A DNA stretch of 64,000 nucleotides, from NCBI RefSeq assembly GCF_028369065.1, contig NZ_JAQNDA010000012.1, positions 42,193 through 106,192 of the forward strand, in the 5' to 3' direction. Positions 38,568 through 47,173 of the stretch are shown piece by piece. A program made the position numbers and the translations under genes. The notes under the pieces were generated by a model. The model ran no database searches and was not told the DNA's origin. It worked only from the letters and a program-made list of their open reading frames with translations. The DNA is from Marinobacter sp. SS21. Its GTDB lineage: Bacteria; Pseudomonadota; Gammaproteobacteria; Pseudomonadales; Oleiphilaceae. Every line of letters starts with the position of its first letter. The first letter of the stretch is position 1.

Positions 38568-39134
38568 TTACTTTTCGGCCGGTTTTTTGGCTGGCGCAGG
38601 CACCCGAACGACCTGGCTGCGGGAGAGACGGTCAATCAGCGACTCACCGTTAAATGGAAAGAAAACCCCGAACACCGCCGGACCGACGATGATCAGGCTC
38701 CAGCTTCCCCAGTTGTACAGACACAGCAGGCCGGCGAACAGGGCAAACGCCGCCACCATAAAGCGCTTGAGGGCCTGTACCCAACTCACCGACACGCCGT
38801 TCAGGTTCTGGATGCGAATGCGCCAGACCTGCATGCCGAGGGTCTGGCCGGAACGGGTCCAGAAGTAGCCGAAGAACACGAACAGCACCACAAACAGGAC
38901 GCTGCTGAGCAGAGGGTCGGCCTCCAGAGTGCCCGATTCCATCATCGCCTCGTAACGCTCGAACCCAATCACCGAGGCGGCGACCAGGGTGTACGCCCAG
39001 GAGGTCACCATGAGCACGGCAATGCTGATCAAACCATCGTAGATGATGGCGAGCAGGCGCCTCATCATGTTGGCCGGTGGCAGCAGTTGGTCGTCGTCAT
39101 GAAATCTGCGAGGCATGAAGGACTCCTGGTTCAT
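38568..39134 (-). CDS. RDD family membrane protein
   Basis: A 188-aa membrane protein with the RDD pattern: N-terminal PANMMRRLLAIIYDGLISIAV (Arg then Asp in the first helix), a second helix VLFVVLFVFFGYFWTRSGQTLG and a third block FMVAAFALFAGLLCLYNWGS. The C-terminus is Lys-rich (PAPAKKPAEK). RDD proteins are of mostly unknown function; some are linked to ion antiport. It is convergent with lptG and divergent from alaS. Confidence 0.88.
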   Translation of the reverse strand: MNQESFMPRRFHDDDQLLPPANMMRRLLAIIYDGLISIAVLMVTSWAYTLVAASVIGFERYEAMMESGTLEADPLLSSVLFVVLFVFFGYFWTRSGQTLGMQVWRIRIQNLNGVSVSWVQALKRFMVAAFALFAGLLCLYNWGSWSLIIVGPAVFGVFFPFNGESLIDRLSRSQVVRVPAPAKKPAEK

Positions 39135-39489
39135 GGGTACCCGCCCGGTACCGTCTATGTTTCGGGTGGCCGAGTATAACCGGTTTGACGGCTGGGCGCA
39201 GGGCCCGAATGACCTTGCCAGCGCTCCTGTCCAATCCGCTGTTCAGCGCCAATCGCCAGGGCGAGCGGGAATGCTCATGAAAGCCCCAGCGAGCCTGCGG
39301 AGACAAATCAAGTGTTGATCCTAAGCCCCTCGTCACTTATTCATTTTTCCTCATTGCAGCCTATGCTAGAGTAGCGGATTTGCACCACCGGACGTCCGCC
39401 TCTCCGCGACGGCGCTATATCGGCGCTCCGGCGCACTCACTTTTCACCGAATGGCCGCACACGGCTGATATGTGGATCAGGGCAGGTTT
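39135..39489. promoter_or_regulatory. Divergent RDD/alaS intergenic region
   Basis: This 355-bp gap holds no supported gene. The likely alaS promoter lies near 39330-39370: TATGCT at about 39361-39366 is a reasonable -10, with only a weak -35 upstream. GGCAGG precedes the alaS ATG. No attenuator-like T-run or tRNA-like leader was recognised. Confidence 0.3.
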
Positions 39490-42117
39490 ATGAATACCGC
39501 AGATTTGCGACAGGCGTTTTTTGATTTCTTCAAACAGCAGGGACACACCGTTGTAGCAAGCAGCTCATTGGTGCCTGCGGATGACCCAACCCTGCTGTTT
39601 ACCAATGCGGGTATGAACCAGTTCAAGGATGTGTTCCTCGGGCGTGAGGATCGGGACTACACCCGAGCGACCACCGCCCAAAAATGCGTCCGGGCCGGCG
39701 GCAAGCACAACGACCTGGAGAACGTGGGGTACACCGCCCGTCATCACACGTTCTTCGAGATGCTGGGGAACTTCAGCTTCGGCGATTACTTCAAGCGTGA
39801 AGCGATCAACTATGCCTGGACCTTCCTGACCGGAGAGCAGTGGCTCAACCTGCCGAAAGAGAAGCTGTGGATCACCGTTTACGCCTCCGATGACGAAGCC
39901 TTCGAGATCTGGTCCAGGGAAATGGGGGTGCCCGAAGAGCGCATCGTGCGCATCGGTGACAATAAGGGGGCCCCTTACGCCTCCGATAACTTCTGGCAGA
40001 TGGGCGACACCGGTCCTTGCGGTCCCTGTACCGAAATCTTCTTCGACCATGGTCCCGACGTGGCTGGGGGCCCTCCTGGCAGCCCTGACGAAGACGGCGA
40101 CCGTTACATCGAAATCTGGAACGTGGTGTTCATGCAGTACAACCGTACTGCGGACGGCGAAATGCTGCCATTGCCCAAGCCCTCGGTGGATACCGGCATG
40201 GGTTTGGAGCGAATCGCCGCGGTGCTGCAGGGCGTTCACAGCAACTACGAGATCGACCTGTTCGATAACCTGCTGAAGGCCGCCTCCGACGTGCTCGGCG
40301 GTGTCGCCACCAGCGAAGCCTCCCTGCGGGTGGTGGCGGACCATATCCGCTCCTGCTCGTTCCTGATTGCCGACGGGGTCATGCCGTCCAATGAGGGGCG
40401 TGGCTTCGTACTGCGTCGCATCATACGTCGTGCCGCCCGCCACGGTAACAAGCTGGGGGCCAATGGTCCTTTCTTCCACAAGCTGGTCGGGGCGCTGGTC
40501 ACGCTGATGGGCGAGGCCTACCCGGAACTGGTCCGTACCCAGGCGCAGATTGAAAAGGTGCTGCTGCAGGAGGAAGAGCAGTTCGCCAAGACCCTGGATA
40601 AAGGTCTGAAGCTGCTGGAGCAGGACATTGCTCAGCTCGAAGGCTCCGAAATTCCCGGTGAAACCGTCTTCACGCTGTATGACACCTACGGCTTCCCGGT
40701 GGACTTGACCAACGATATCGCCCGCGAGCGCGGCCTGACCCTGGACTACGACGGCTACGAGAAGGCGATGAATGACCAGCGTGAGCGTGCCCGCGCCGCC
40801 AGTAAGTTCGGCATCGACTATAACGCCGGTCTCAAGCTGGAGGGCAAGACCGAATTCTCCGGTTACGAGGTGGTGGACGGCCATGAAACCGTTCGTACCG
40901 TCATCGTGGGTGGCGACGAGAAAACGGCTCAGGCCGGTGACGAGGCCATCGTGGTCCTGGAACGCACTCCATTCTACGCCGAGTCGGGTGGCCAGGTGGG
41001 TGACACCGGTCTGCTGACCTGGAGTGGTGGTCGCTTCCAGGTCACCGACACCCGTAAGGAAGGGGATCACCACATTCACCTCGGCACCGTGATTGAGGGT
41101 GAGGTGTTCCCAGGCCTGGAGGTGGATGCCCGGGTCGATCACGTCCGGCGTCAGGCCACTGCGCTCAACCACTCCGCGACCCATCTGTTGCATGCCGCGT
41201 TGCGGAAAGTGCTCGGTGAACATGTGACCCAGAAAGGGTCCCTGGTGGACCCCGACAAACTGCGGTTTGATTTCTCTCATTTCGAGGCCGTGACTGCGGC
41301 GCAGTTGAAGGAGATCGAGCGCGAGGTCAACGAGCAGATCATGGCCAACACCGACGTTGAAACCGAGGTCACGGACATGGAGCAGGCCCAGGCCAAAGGC
41401 GCGATGGCCCTGTTCGGCGAGAAGTACGGCGACAGCGTGCGGGTGCTCAGCATGGGCACCGACCGTTATTCGGTGGAGCTGTGTGGCGGCACCCATGTGT
41501 CTCGCACCGGCGATATCGGGCTGCTGAAGATTGTCTCCGAAGGCGGCATTTCCTCTGGTGTACGCCGTATCGAAGCGGTCACCGGTTTCAATGCGCTGAA
41601 CTGGATCGACGCGACGGACCAGAAGTTAAAGGACGCTGCGCAGCTGGTGAAGGGCACCCGCGACAGCGTGGTTGAGAAAGTGCAGAGTGCGGTTGAGCGC
41701 ACGCGCCAGCTGGAAAAAGAGCTGGAGCAACTGAAGGCCAAGCTGGCTAGCTCTGCCGGCTCGGATCTGGCGGCGACTGCGGTTGAGGTCAAGGGGCTGA
41801 AGGTTGTCGCGGCTGAGCTGGACGGTGCTGACCGCAAGGCGCTGATGGACACCGCCGATCAGCTTAAAAACAAGTTGGGCGAGGGCGTCGTTGTGCTGGC
41901 CAGCGTCGAGGATGGCAAAGTGACTCTGGTGGCTGGTGTCACCAAGTCGGCCACCGGACGCATCAAGGCCGGCGAGCTGATGAAGCACCTTGCCGCGCAA
42001 GTCGATGGCAAGGGCGGCGGGCGTCCGGATATGGCCCAGGGCGGTGGTAGCGATCCGGCCAAATTGTCCGGTGCGCTGGAAGGCGTCGCCGAGTGGATCG
42101 ACAAAAACATTGCTTGA
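39490..42117 (+). CDS. alaS: Alanine--tRNA ligase
   Basis: Class II synthetase, 875 aa from the ATG at 39490 ([14 protein letters not shown]). The aminoacylation domain has [15 protein letters not shown] and [15 protein letters not shown] (motif 3). The editing domain carries the zinc/active-site His pair in [12 protein letters not shown] (about residues 561-572) and [15 protein letters not shown] (about 662-676). A C-terminal helical and DHHA1 domain ends in [13 protein letters not shown]. An inverted repeat 18 nt past the stop separates it from lysC. Confidence 0.98.
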   Translation: MNTADLRQAFFDFFKQQGHTVVASSSLVPADDPTLLFTNAGMNQFKDVFLGREDRDYTRATTAQKCVRAGGKHNDLENVGYTARHHTFFEMLGNFSFGDYFKREAINYAWTFLTGEQWLNLPKEKLWITVYASDDEAFEIWSREMGVPEERIVRIGDNKGAPYASDNFWQMGDTGPCGPCTEIFFDHGPDVAGGPPGSPDEDGDRYIEIWNVVFMQYNRTADGEMLPLPKPSVDTGMGLERIAAVLQGVHSNYEIDLFDNLLKAASDVLGGVATSEASLRVVADHIRSCSFLIADGVMPSNEGRGFVLRRIIRRAARHGNKLGANGPFFHKLVGALVTLMGEAYPELVRTQAQIEKVLLQEEEQFAKTLDKGLKLLEQDIAQLEGSEIPGETVFTLYDTYGFPVDLTNDIARERGLTLDYDGYEKAMNDQRERARAASKFGIDYNAGLKLEGKTEFSGYEVVDGHETVRTVIVGGDEKTAQAGDEAIVVLERTPFYAESGGQVGDTGLLTWSGGRFQVTDTRKEGDHHIHLGTVIEGEVFPGLEVDARVDHVRRQATALNHSATHLLHAALRKVLGEHVTQKGSLVDPDKLRFDFSHFEAVTAAQLKEIEREVNEQIMANTDVETEVTDMEQAQAKGAMALFGEKYGDSVRVLSMGTDRYSVELCGGTHVSRTGDIGLLKIVSEGGISSGVRRIEAVTGFNALNWIDATDQKLKDAAQLVKGTRDSVVEKVQSAVERTRQLEKELEQLKAKLASSAGSDLAATAVEVKGLKVVAAELDGADRKALMDTADQLKNKLGEGVVVLASVEDGKVTLVAGVTKSATGRIKAGELMKHLAAQVDGKGGGRPDMAQGGGSDPAKLSGALEGVAEWIDKNIA

Positions 42118-42134
42118 GAGACTGTTAACGTCAG

Positions 42135-42160
42135 CCGGCGGATGTATATAATTCCGCCGG
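42135..42160 (+). terminator. Hairpin between alaS and lysC
   Basis: CCGGCGGA and TCCGCCGG form a perfect eight-bp stem around a ten-nt AT-rich loop, followed by TTTGAATATT. It could terminate or attenuate the alaS transcript. The loop contains TATAAT (42147-42152), so the same site might also serve as a -10 box for lysC; the two roles cannot be separated by inspection. Confidence 0.5.
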
Positions 42161-42225
42161 TTTGAATATTGACTGACGACACCCGGTGTTCGTCGTGGGT
42201 TCCTGCTTCGATTGTTGGGAAAGAA

Positions 42226-43464
42226 ATGGCGCTTTTGGTTCAGAAGTTTGGTGGCACGTCCGTAGGCACCACCGAAAGAATAGAAGCGGTTGCCGATAAG
42301 GTCTGCCGCTTCCGAAAAGAAGGTCACGACATCGTCGTGGTGGTATCGGCGATGAGTGGGGAAACCAACCGCCTGATCGGCCTGGCCCAGAACATTATGG
42401 AAGAGCCGACGCCACGGGAAATGGATGTGCTGGTCTCCACCGGCGAGCAGGTCACCATTGCCCTGTTGTCTATGGCGCTGCAGAAGCGCGGTTGCGAAGC
42501 CCGCTCCTACACCGGTAGCCAGGTTCGCATCCTGACCGACAGCACCCACACCAAGGCAAGAATTCGCCAGATCGACGAGCAGCGCATGCGGGAAGACCTG
42601 ACTGCCGGTCGCGTGGTTGTGGTGGCAGGCTTCCAGGGTACCGACGAGCACGGCAACATCACCACACTGGGTCGTGGTGGCTCCGACACCACCGCCGTCG
42701 CCCTGGCCGCCGCGCTGAAGGCGGACGAGTGTCAGATCTATACGGACGTGGATGGCGTATATACCACCGATCCGCGGGTCGTGGACAGCGCCCGTCGTCT
42801 GGACCAGATTACGTTCGAAGAAATGATTGAAATGGCGAGTCTGGGCTCGAAGGTGCTCCAGATTCGTTCGGTTGAATTTGCTGGCAAGTACAATGTGCCG
42901 CTGCGGGTACTGTCCAGTTTCCAGGACGGCGGCGGTACCCTGATTACTTTTGAGGATGAGAGCGTCATGGAACAACCGGTCGTTTCCGGCATAGCGTTTA
43001 ATCGCGATGAAGCCAAGCTAACCATTTCGGGTGTGCCGGATACCCCAGGCAGCGCCTTGAACATTCTAAAGCCGATCAGCGACGCCAATATCGAAGTCGA
43101 TATGATCGTTCAGAACGTGGGTGCCGATAATCACACCGATTTCACCTTCACCGTTCATCGCAGCGACTACAAGCGCGCCAAGGAAGTACTGGACCAGGTG
43201 GCACGTGACCTAGGCGCCCGCGAAGAAGTCAGCGGTGACAACAAGATCGCCAAGGTGAGTATTGTCGGCGTCGGTATGCGTTCGCATGCTGGTGTAGCGA
43301 CTACAATGTTTGAAGCGCTGTCTCGTGAAGGTATCAACATCCAGATGATTTCCACCTCTGAAATCAAGATTTCGGTGGTTATTGCTGAGAAATACCTGGA
43401 GCTTGCGGTTCGAGCGCTTCACAGTGCCTTTGAATTGGGTGAGCCCGACGCCGAAGGTCAGTGA
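42226..43464 (+). CDS. lysC: Aspartate kinase
   Basis: First enzyme of the aspartate family pathway (lysine, threonine, methionine). Monofunctional, 412 aa from the ATG at 42226 (GGGAAAGAA upstream). It has the kinase signature VQKFGGTSVGTTERI, LGRGGSDTTAVALAAAL and a TDVDGVYTTDPR catalytic segment, then two ACT domains (about residues 265-335 and 345-410) that would bind feedback effectors; the second contains GVGMRSHAGVATTMFEALS. Placed between alaS and csrA, as in pseudomonads. No lysine riboswitch fits in the 108-nt leader. Confidence 0.96.
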   Translation: MALLVQKFGGTSVGTTERIEAVADKVCRFRKEGHDIVVVVSAMSGETNRLIGLAQNIMEEPTPREMDVLVSTGEQVTIALLSMALQKRGCEARSYTGSQVRILTDSTHTKARIRQIDEQRMREDLTAGRVVVVAGFQGTDEHGNITTLGRGGSDTTAVALAAALKADECQIYTDVDGVYTTDPRVVDSARRLDQITFEEMIEMASLGSKVLQIRSVEFAGKYNVPLRVLSSFQDGGGTLITFEDESVMEQPVVSGIAFNRDEAKLTISGVPDTPGSALNILKPISDANIEVDMIVQNVGADNHTDFTFTVHRSDYKRAKEVLDQVARDLGAREEVSGDNKIAKVSIVGVGMRSHAGVATTMFEALSREGINIQMISTSEIKISVVIAEKYLELAVRALHSAFELGEPDAEGQ

Positions 43465-43638
43465 GCTGGCTGGGCGGAGTTCGCCCGAAGAAGAGAACAA
43501 GGGTTACATTCGTGAGCTAAAAGGCAGTGGGTGGCGTTGAAAGTCGCCTATTACCTTTTAAATCCTGCGTGGGCCCACTATAACGTTTTATAGAGTTCAT
43601 TTGTCGGAACTGATAGCTCTTAAAAGGGAGTAAAGGAT

Positions 43639-43839
43639 ATGTTGATCTTGACTCGCCGAGTTGGCGAAACCCTGATGGTTGGTGACGACGTCACCGTTAC
43701 CGTATTGGGTGTGAAGGGGAATCAGGTACGTATTGGTGTCAACGCTCCAAAAGAAGTGGCGGTACACCGGGAAGAGATTTATCAGCGCATTCAGAGTGAG
43801 AAAACCGACTCTGACGAGCCGGAACCCGGCAACAGCTAA
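43639..43839 (+). CDS. csrA: Carbon storage regulator (RNA-binding)
   Basis: A 66-aa dimeric mRNA-binding protein that represses or activates translation at GGA motifs. [22 protein letters not shown] and [20 protein letters not shown] are canonical, with the RNA-binding Arg near residue 44. The ribosome binding site TAAAGGA at about 43630 is itself GGA-containing, consistent with autoregulation. A strong terminator follows at once, then a tRNA cluster. Confidence 0.97.
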   Translation: MLILTRRVGETLMVGDDVTVTVLGVKGNQVRIGVNAPKEVAVHREEIYQRIQSEKTDSDEPEPGNS

Positions 43840-43850
43840 GGCGCGAAAAA

Positions 43851-43882
43851 GCCGCTTGAGGGAGACCCAAGCGGCTTTTTTT
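43851..43882 (+). terminator. Intrinsic terminator of csrA
   Basis: GCCGCTTG and CAAGCGGC form an eight-bp stem with a nine-nt loop (AGGGAGACC), followed by seven T. Preceding A residues could extend the stem. It is the best intrinsic terminator in the window. Confidence 0.93.
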
Positions 43883-43966
43883 ATGCTTGCTGAAATCCGC
43901 GGTGAAAAAAGTTGTGTCAACCCTATGAAAACAGAAATTTTATGGTAGTATACGCGGCGTTCTCAA

Positions 43967-44059
<93 letters not shown>

Positions 44060-44114
44060 TCCTTAATCGGCAATGAGAACGGTTGGGATAGCATCCAACA
44101 GGTTTTTGATATAG

Positions 44115-44275
44115 GCGGCTGTAGCTCAGCTGGATAGAGTACCTGGCTACGAACCAGGCGGTCGGAGGTTCGACCGAGCGAGCGAAGCACGCGAAGGAAC
44201 GTCGGAGCAAAGCGACGACGGCCCCGAAGGGGTGAGGCCTGGAAGGCCGAATAATCCTCCCTGAGGATTTGCACT
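44115..44275 (+). pseudogene. tRNA-Arg copy 1, interrupted in the T-loop and lacking its acceptor 3' end
   Basis: 44115-44173 is identical to the first 59 nt of the two intact tRNA-Arg genes downstream (acceptor, D-arm, anticodon ACG, up to GGAGGTTCGA). At that point 80 nt (44174-44253) are inserted, after which ATCCTCCC of the T-arm resumes (44254-44261). The acceptor strand CAGCCGC-G-CCA is then missing and replaced by TGAGGATTTGC. Without the acceptor 3' strand it cannot mature as a normal tRNA. The upstream stretch GTTTTTGATATA is shared with copy 2, so the copies arose by duplication. Confidence 0.85.
44174..44253 (+). repeat. 80-nt multi-hairpin element inside tRNA-Arg copy 1
   Basis: The insert contains CGTCG...CGACG, GGCCCCGAAGGGGTGAGGCC (with the core hairpin CCCC-GAA-GGGG) and GGCCT-GGA-AGGCC. 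A related 81-nt element lies at 44560-44640 in the same T-arm context. Differences between the two fall mostly in loops or preserve pairing, which suggests that the folded form matters. Neither codes for anything recognisable. Confidence 0.75.
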
Positions 44276-44301
44276 TAGTGTGCAGTAAGTTTTTGATATA
44301 C

Positions 44302-44378
44302 GCGGCTGTAGCTCAGCTGGATAGAGTACCTGGCTACGAACCAGGCGGTCGGAGGTTCGAATCCTCCCAGCCGCGCCA
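44302..44378 (+). tRNA. tRNA-Arg (anticodon ACG), copy 2
   Basis: A complete 77-nt tRNA: acceptor GCGGCTG pairs with CAGCCGC, G discriminator, encoded CCA. Anticodon stem CCTGG/CCAGG holds loop CTACGAA, anticodon ACG (wobble inosine expected, reading CGU, CGC and CGA). T-loop TTCGAAT is intact. Confidence 0.97.
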
Positions 44379-44399
44379 TCAAAAACGACCAAAGTTTAA

Positions 44400-44476
44400 G
44401 CGGCTGTAGCTCAGCTGGATAGAGTACCTGGCTACGAACCAGGCGGTCGGAGGTTCGAATCCTCCCAGCCGCGCCA
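44400..44476 (+). tRNA. tRNA-Arg (anticodon ACG), copy 3
   Basis: Identical in all 77 nt to copy 2, 21 nt downstream of it. Followed 6 nt later by an intrinsic terminator at 44483. The last 18 nt of this gene start the 182-bp unit that is duplicated downstream. Confidence 0.97.
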
Positions 44477-44482
44477 AATCCG

Positions 44483-44524
44483 AAACGCCTCATCATCGTA
44501 ATCCCCGGTGATGAGGCGTTTTTA
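44483..44524 (+). terminator. Intrinsic terminator of the tRNA cluster (copy 1)
   Basis: AAACGCCTCATCA and TGATGAGGCGTTT form a 13-bp stem with a 13-nt loop, followed by TTTATTTG. It follows tRNA-Arg copy 3 by 6 nt. Confidence 0.9.
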
Positions 44525-44559
44525 TTTGTCAGATGGGATTCGTACCGAAAGAGGTTCGA

Positions 44560-44640
44560 CCGAAGCACACACCGTGTGCGGAGGAACGTCGGCGCAACGC
44601 GACGACGACCCCGAAGGGGCGAAGGCCGTAGGCCCGAGTA
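44560..44640 (+). repeat. Second multi-hairpin T-arm element (81 nt)
   Basis: Flanked by GAGGTTCGA (44551-44559) and ATCCTCCC (44641-44648), the same T-arm halves as in the interrupted tRNA-Arg. Internal hairpins: GCACAC-ACC-GTGTGC (44565-44579), CGTCG...CGACG, CCCC-GAA-GGGG (44609-44619) and GGCC-GTA-GGCC. There is no tRNA 5' half upstream, so the element and its T-arm flanks occur here without the rest of the gene. Confidence 0.75.
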
Positions 44641-44664
44641 ATCCTCCCAGCCGCGCCAAATCCG

Positions 44665-44706
44665 AAACGCCTCATCATCGTAATCCCCGGTGATGAGGCG
44701 TTTTTA
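44665..44706 (+). terminator. Intrinsic terminator, duplicated copy 2
   Basis: An identical copy of the preceding terminator, 182 bp downstream, within the second repeat unit. On the plus strand it follows only the tRNA 3' fragment at 44641-44658. Confidence 0.85.
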
Positions 44707-44752
44707 TTTGTCAGATGGGATTCGCACCGAAAGAGGTTCGACCGTAGCTTTC

Positions 44753-45247
44753 TTACATCCCGTGGCCCGCCTTCATCAACTGCCCCCGAATCGCACCATC
44801 CGGGTACTCCGGATTATGAATGTTGATGTAGAAATCCGCGGGGTTCTCCAGAATCCGCTTCACAATGCCGGCCTCACAGGTGGGGAACTTGCCTTCCTCG
44901 CCCTCGGTCAGGCAGTCCGCCGCATCCCCGTCTTCCGGTCCAGCCAGCATGGCGATGGGGGCTCCGTTTCTGCTGGCATCGGCTTCGTGAATATGGGCGG
45001 CCATGCCTTCACCCACCGGCACCGTCTGAATGTTGTTAACCTGGATGACGTAACACAGCGTGGTCGGATCGCCGTCGACGCCAAAGACATGGGCGTGGCC
45101 CTTGCCATCGGAGTCGCCCGTGGTGCCAACCAGGTTGTCAGCGGAAAGATGGGTGGAAATAACGTGATTGGTGTGACCCGCAAGAGCAGCACCGCTTGCC
45201 AGCAGCGTTGTCGTCAACAGGATGGATTGAGTCGTTTTGTTATTCAT
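44753..45247 (-). CDS. CHRD domain-containing exported protein
   Basis: A 164-aa protein with a signal peptide (ILLTTTLLASGAALA, cleavage near residue 23) and a CHRD-like beta domain: HVISTHLSADNLVGTTGDSD, MAAHIHEADASRNGAPIAML and the C-terminal NPADFYINIHNPEYPDGAIRG, which is the family hallmark. Two Cys (in TLCYV and DAADC), plus CEAG, may form a disulfide in the periplasm. AGGAG is 8 nt before the ATG. CHRD proteins are of unknown function in bacteria. Its 3' end abuts the truncated 182-bp repeat. Confidence 0.87.
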   Translation of the reverse strand: MNNKTTQSILLTTTLLASGAALAGHTNHVISTHLSADNLVGTTGDSDGKGHAHVFGVDGDPTTLCYVIQVNNIQTVPVGEGMAAHIHEADASRNGAPIAMLAGPEDGDAADCLTEGEEGKFPTCEAGIVKRILENPADFYINIHNPEYPDGAIRGQLMKAGHGM

Positions 45248-45392
45248 CGCACGTCTCCTGAAAGTAAGTTGTTTTTAGTGGCTACTTTTATAGGTTCGTT
45301 GCGTTGGAGGATTTGGATGCACCAACCACGAAAATTATTGTCCAAAAGCTGAGCTAAGCTGAGGTGGGGCGACGCCCCCGGAGGGTGGTGAT

Positions 45393-45815
45393 GTGGCGAT
45401 GGGCAGAGTATGGCCGCCTCTTTTCGCGGTGTTGCTCATGTTTATGGGGCACGGTGTTGCACATGCGCAAGGGGCGCGGGAAGTCCTTGAGGGGGCGATC
45501 TTTGAAGGCGTGCTGCGGGAGGTGGGGGCAATCTCCGGTGGCGATGCTGATCGACTGATTTTTCGGGGCGGTCTTTTTATTTCTGAGGCCTGCAAAGACT
45601 ATGGCTTTGAGGAGGCGGCCTATACGGCCAGTCGACAAGATGACCGAATCCTGTTTGAGGCCACGTCGGTTAGTCCCTCCCACGGCAGAATGGTCTGGCA
45701 CGGCGTTCGCCAGGGTGACCGGCTAGAAGCGGAGGTGGTCTGGACCAAGGAGCGATGGTATTGGGATATTCGCCGGGAGTACCAGTTCCTGGGGCAGCTA
45801 ACCACTCAACGGTAA
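45393..45815 (+). CDS. Small exported protein of unknown function
   Basis: 140 aa starting at GTG 45393 (or ATG 45399), with GGAGGG upstream. The N-terminus WPPLFAVLLMFMGHGVAHAQG is a clear signal peptide with an AHA-Q cleavage site. The mature part is about 115 residues, mixed alpha/beta, ending in VVWTKERWYWDIRREYQF. I do not recognise a family. It lies between the CHRD gene (divergent) and a VTT-like membrane gene on the same strand; a single-subunit periplasmic protein is all that can be said. Confidence 0.65.
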   Translation: MAMGRVWPPLFAVLLMFMGHGVAHAQGAREVLEGAIFEGVLREVGAISGGDADRLIFRGGLFISEACKDYGFEEAAYTASRQDDRILFEATSVSPSHGRMVWHGVRQGDRLEAEVVWTKERWYWDIRREYQFLGQLTTQR

Positions 45816-45869
45816 AGCCGACACGCTGCCGCCGGTTGGAGCTTTTAGGGCAAGCCTAGGATTACTTGC

Positions 45870-46505
45870 ATGGTGATTGGAAATCGATGGGCCAAGATAT
45901 TGGTGCTGGCCGGATTGGCTGTCGCCCTGAATGTCGCGGGCCACTGGCTGGCTCAGGTGCTGAACTTCCAGGTTTTTCCTCGCCACGAGCCCATGCTGCA
46001 TATGATTGTGCTCATCGCGGCGACCCTTTATATCCTGCTGATGGCGGTGCCGTTCATGCCCGGTATCGAGATTGGTTTGGCGCTGCTGGTATTACTGGGC
46101 GGAGAAGGGGCACTCCTGGTCTATCTGAGTACGGTGCTCTCCCTGTCGTTGAGTTATGGTTTGGGGCGTCTGATGCCAGGAAGTAGTATCAGTGGATTGC
46201 TGTCCTGGTTGCACTTCGCCAGGGCTTCGGAGCTGGCCAGGCAAATGGAGCGCCAGTCACCATCGGCGCGTCTGGATCTGTTGTACCGGCGAGTGCCGGG
46301 GAATGTCTTGCCGTTTGTGCTGCGGCATCGATTCGTGGCGGTGGCGGTATTGCTGAACTTGCCGGGCAATGCCCTGATTGGAGGGGGCGGCGGCATCGGT
46401 ATGGTGTTGGGAATGAGCCGGCTGATTCCGTACTACCAGTATCTCCTCACAATGGCGCTGGCGGTGGCGCCAGTGCCATTGCTGTTTTATCTCACCGGTA
46501 TCTGA
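45870..46505 (+). CDS. VTT/DedA-like inner membrane protein
   Basis: A 211-aa membrane protein with about five hydrophobic segments. The stretch MAVPFMPGIEIGLALLVLLG (about residues 51-70) and, near the C-terminus, LLNLPGNALIGGGGGIGMVL resemble the re-entrant VTT (SNARE-associated, DedA/TVP38) core, in which a Pro-Gly-x-E and a Gly-rich segment recur. The rest is divergent, so the assignment is tentative. It is convergent with the DUF2058 gene. Confidence 0.6.
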   Translation: MVIGNRWAKILVLAGLAVALNVAGHWLAQVLNFQVFPRHEPMLHMIVLIAATLYILLMAVPFMPGIEIGLALLVLLGGEGALLVYLSTVLSLSLSYGLGRLMPGSSISGLLSWLHFARASELARQMERQSPSARLDLLYRRVPGNVLPFVLRHRFVAVAVLLNLPGNALIGGGGGIGMVLGMSRLIPYYQYLLTMALAVAPVPLLFYLTGI

Positions 46506-46527
46506 CCATGGCAACGAGGATGCGGGA

Positions 46528-47067
46528 CTACCACATAAGATCGTCGGGAATTTCATAGCCCGCGTAGGGGTCGTCTTCGTCCGCTTCGCTCTGTTGGGCT
46601 CGGTCATGGAGAACCACAACGGCCTGCTCATCCCGTTCCATAATTTTGCGGGCCACGGCCTCGGCCACCACCTCGTAGTTGTCGTTGACAAATACGATGG
46701 CCAGCCGTCCTCTCGACAGCGGATCGACCATGTCAGACGCCACCGGGATCTTCTTGATCTTCTTGTCGTGAACAAACTGGTAGGATTCCTCGCCCCTGGC
46801 GCGGTCCAGCCGATTGGTCTCCACCAGTTGGCGTATCTGGGCCTGGATGGCTTTCTTTTCCGCTTCCTGCTGGCGGGCAAGGTTGAGCTGGCGATCGCGC
46901 TCGGCTTTCTCTTCCCGTGCCTGCTGTGCCCGAAGCTGCGCCTCGTTCACCTCAGTGGTGCCTTTGGGCTGTTGCTTGCGTTGCTTGCGTTTCTCCTGGC
47001 GAATGGCCTTGGCCTTCTTCTCGTCGGCGAGGCCGGCCTTTAGGAGTTGCTCCTGAAGTGATGCCAT
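46528..47067 (-). CDS. DUF2058 (YaiL-like) protein
   Basis: A 179-aa protein with the YaiL/DUF2058 layout: a highly charged N-terminal helix (MASLQEQLLKAGLADEKKAK), a Lys/Arg/Gln-rich coiled segment to about residue 80, and a compact C-terminal domain (YQFVHDKKIKKIPV, GRLAIVFVNDNYEVV). Sometimes called a nucleoprotein or polynucleotide-associated protein; the function is not known. It is divergent from dbpA, 106 bp away. Confidence 0.88.
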   Translation of the reverse strand: MASLQEQLLKAGLADEKKAKAIRQEKRKQRKQQPKGTTEVNEAQLRAQQAREEKAERDRQLNLARQQEAEKKAIQAQIRQLVETNRLDRARGEESYQFVHDKKIKKIPVASDMVDPLSRGRLAIVFVNDNYEVVAEAVARKIMERDEQAVVVLHDRAQQSEADEDDPYAGYEIPDDLMW

Positions 47068-47173
47068 TTACTGCTCCGTTACTGAATTCCAGACTCTTGA
47101 TTGCGGTTCCGGTAGTATACGCCCTCCGGATTCGATCCCGTAACCGTCCACTCAACTTCCCGGAATTTCCTTT

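Larger units (their letters stand above)
44459..44748 (+). repeat. 182-bp direct repeat containing the tRNA-Arg 3' end, a terminator and a T-arm element
   Basis: Copy 1 is 44459-44640 and copy 2 is 44641 to about 44748 (truncated). Each starts with ATCCTCCCAGCCGCGCCA, the last 18 nt of tRNA-Arg, continues through an identical terminator, and reaches GAGGTTCGACCG. In copy 1 this leads into the 81-nt hairpin element (44560-44640); in copy 2 the match stops after about 16 nt, just before the end of the CHRD gene. The layout recalls the tyrT locus of E. coli, where 178-bp repeats each begin with the tRNA 3' end. Confidence 0.88.

Noticed and set aside
42118..42225. Lysine riboswitch upstream of lysC
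   Set aside because: The 108-nt gap is too short for the aptamer and holds only one hairpin.
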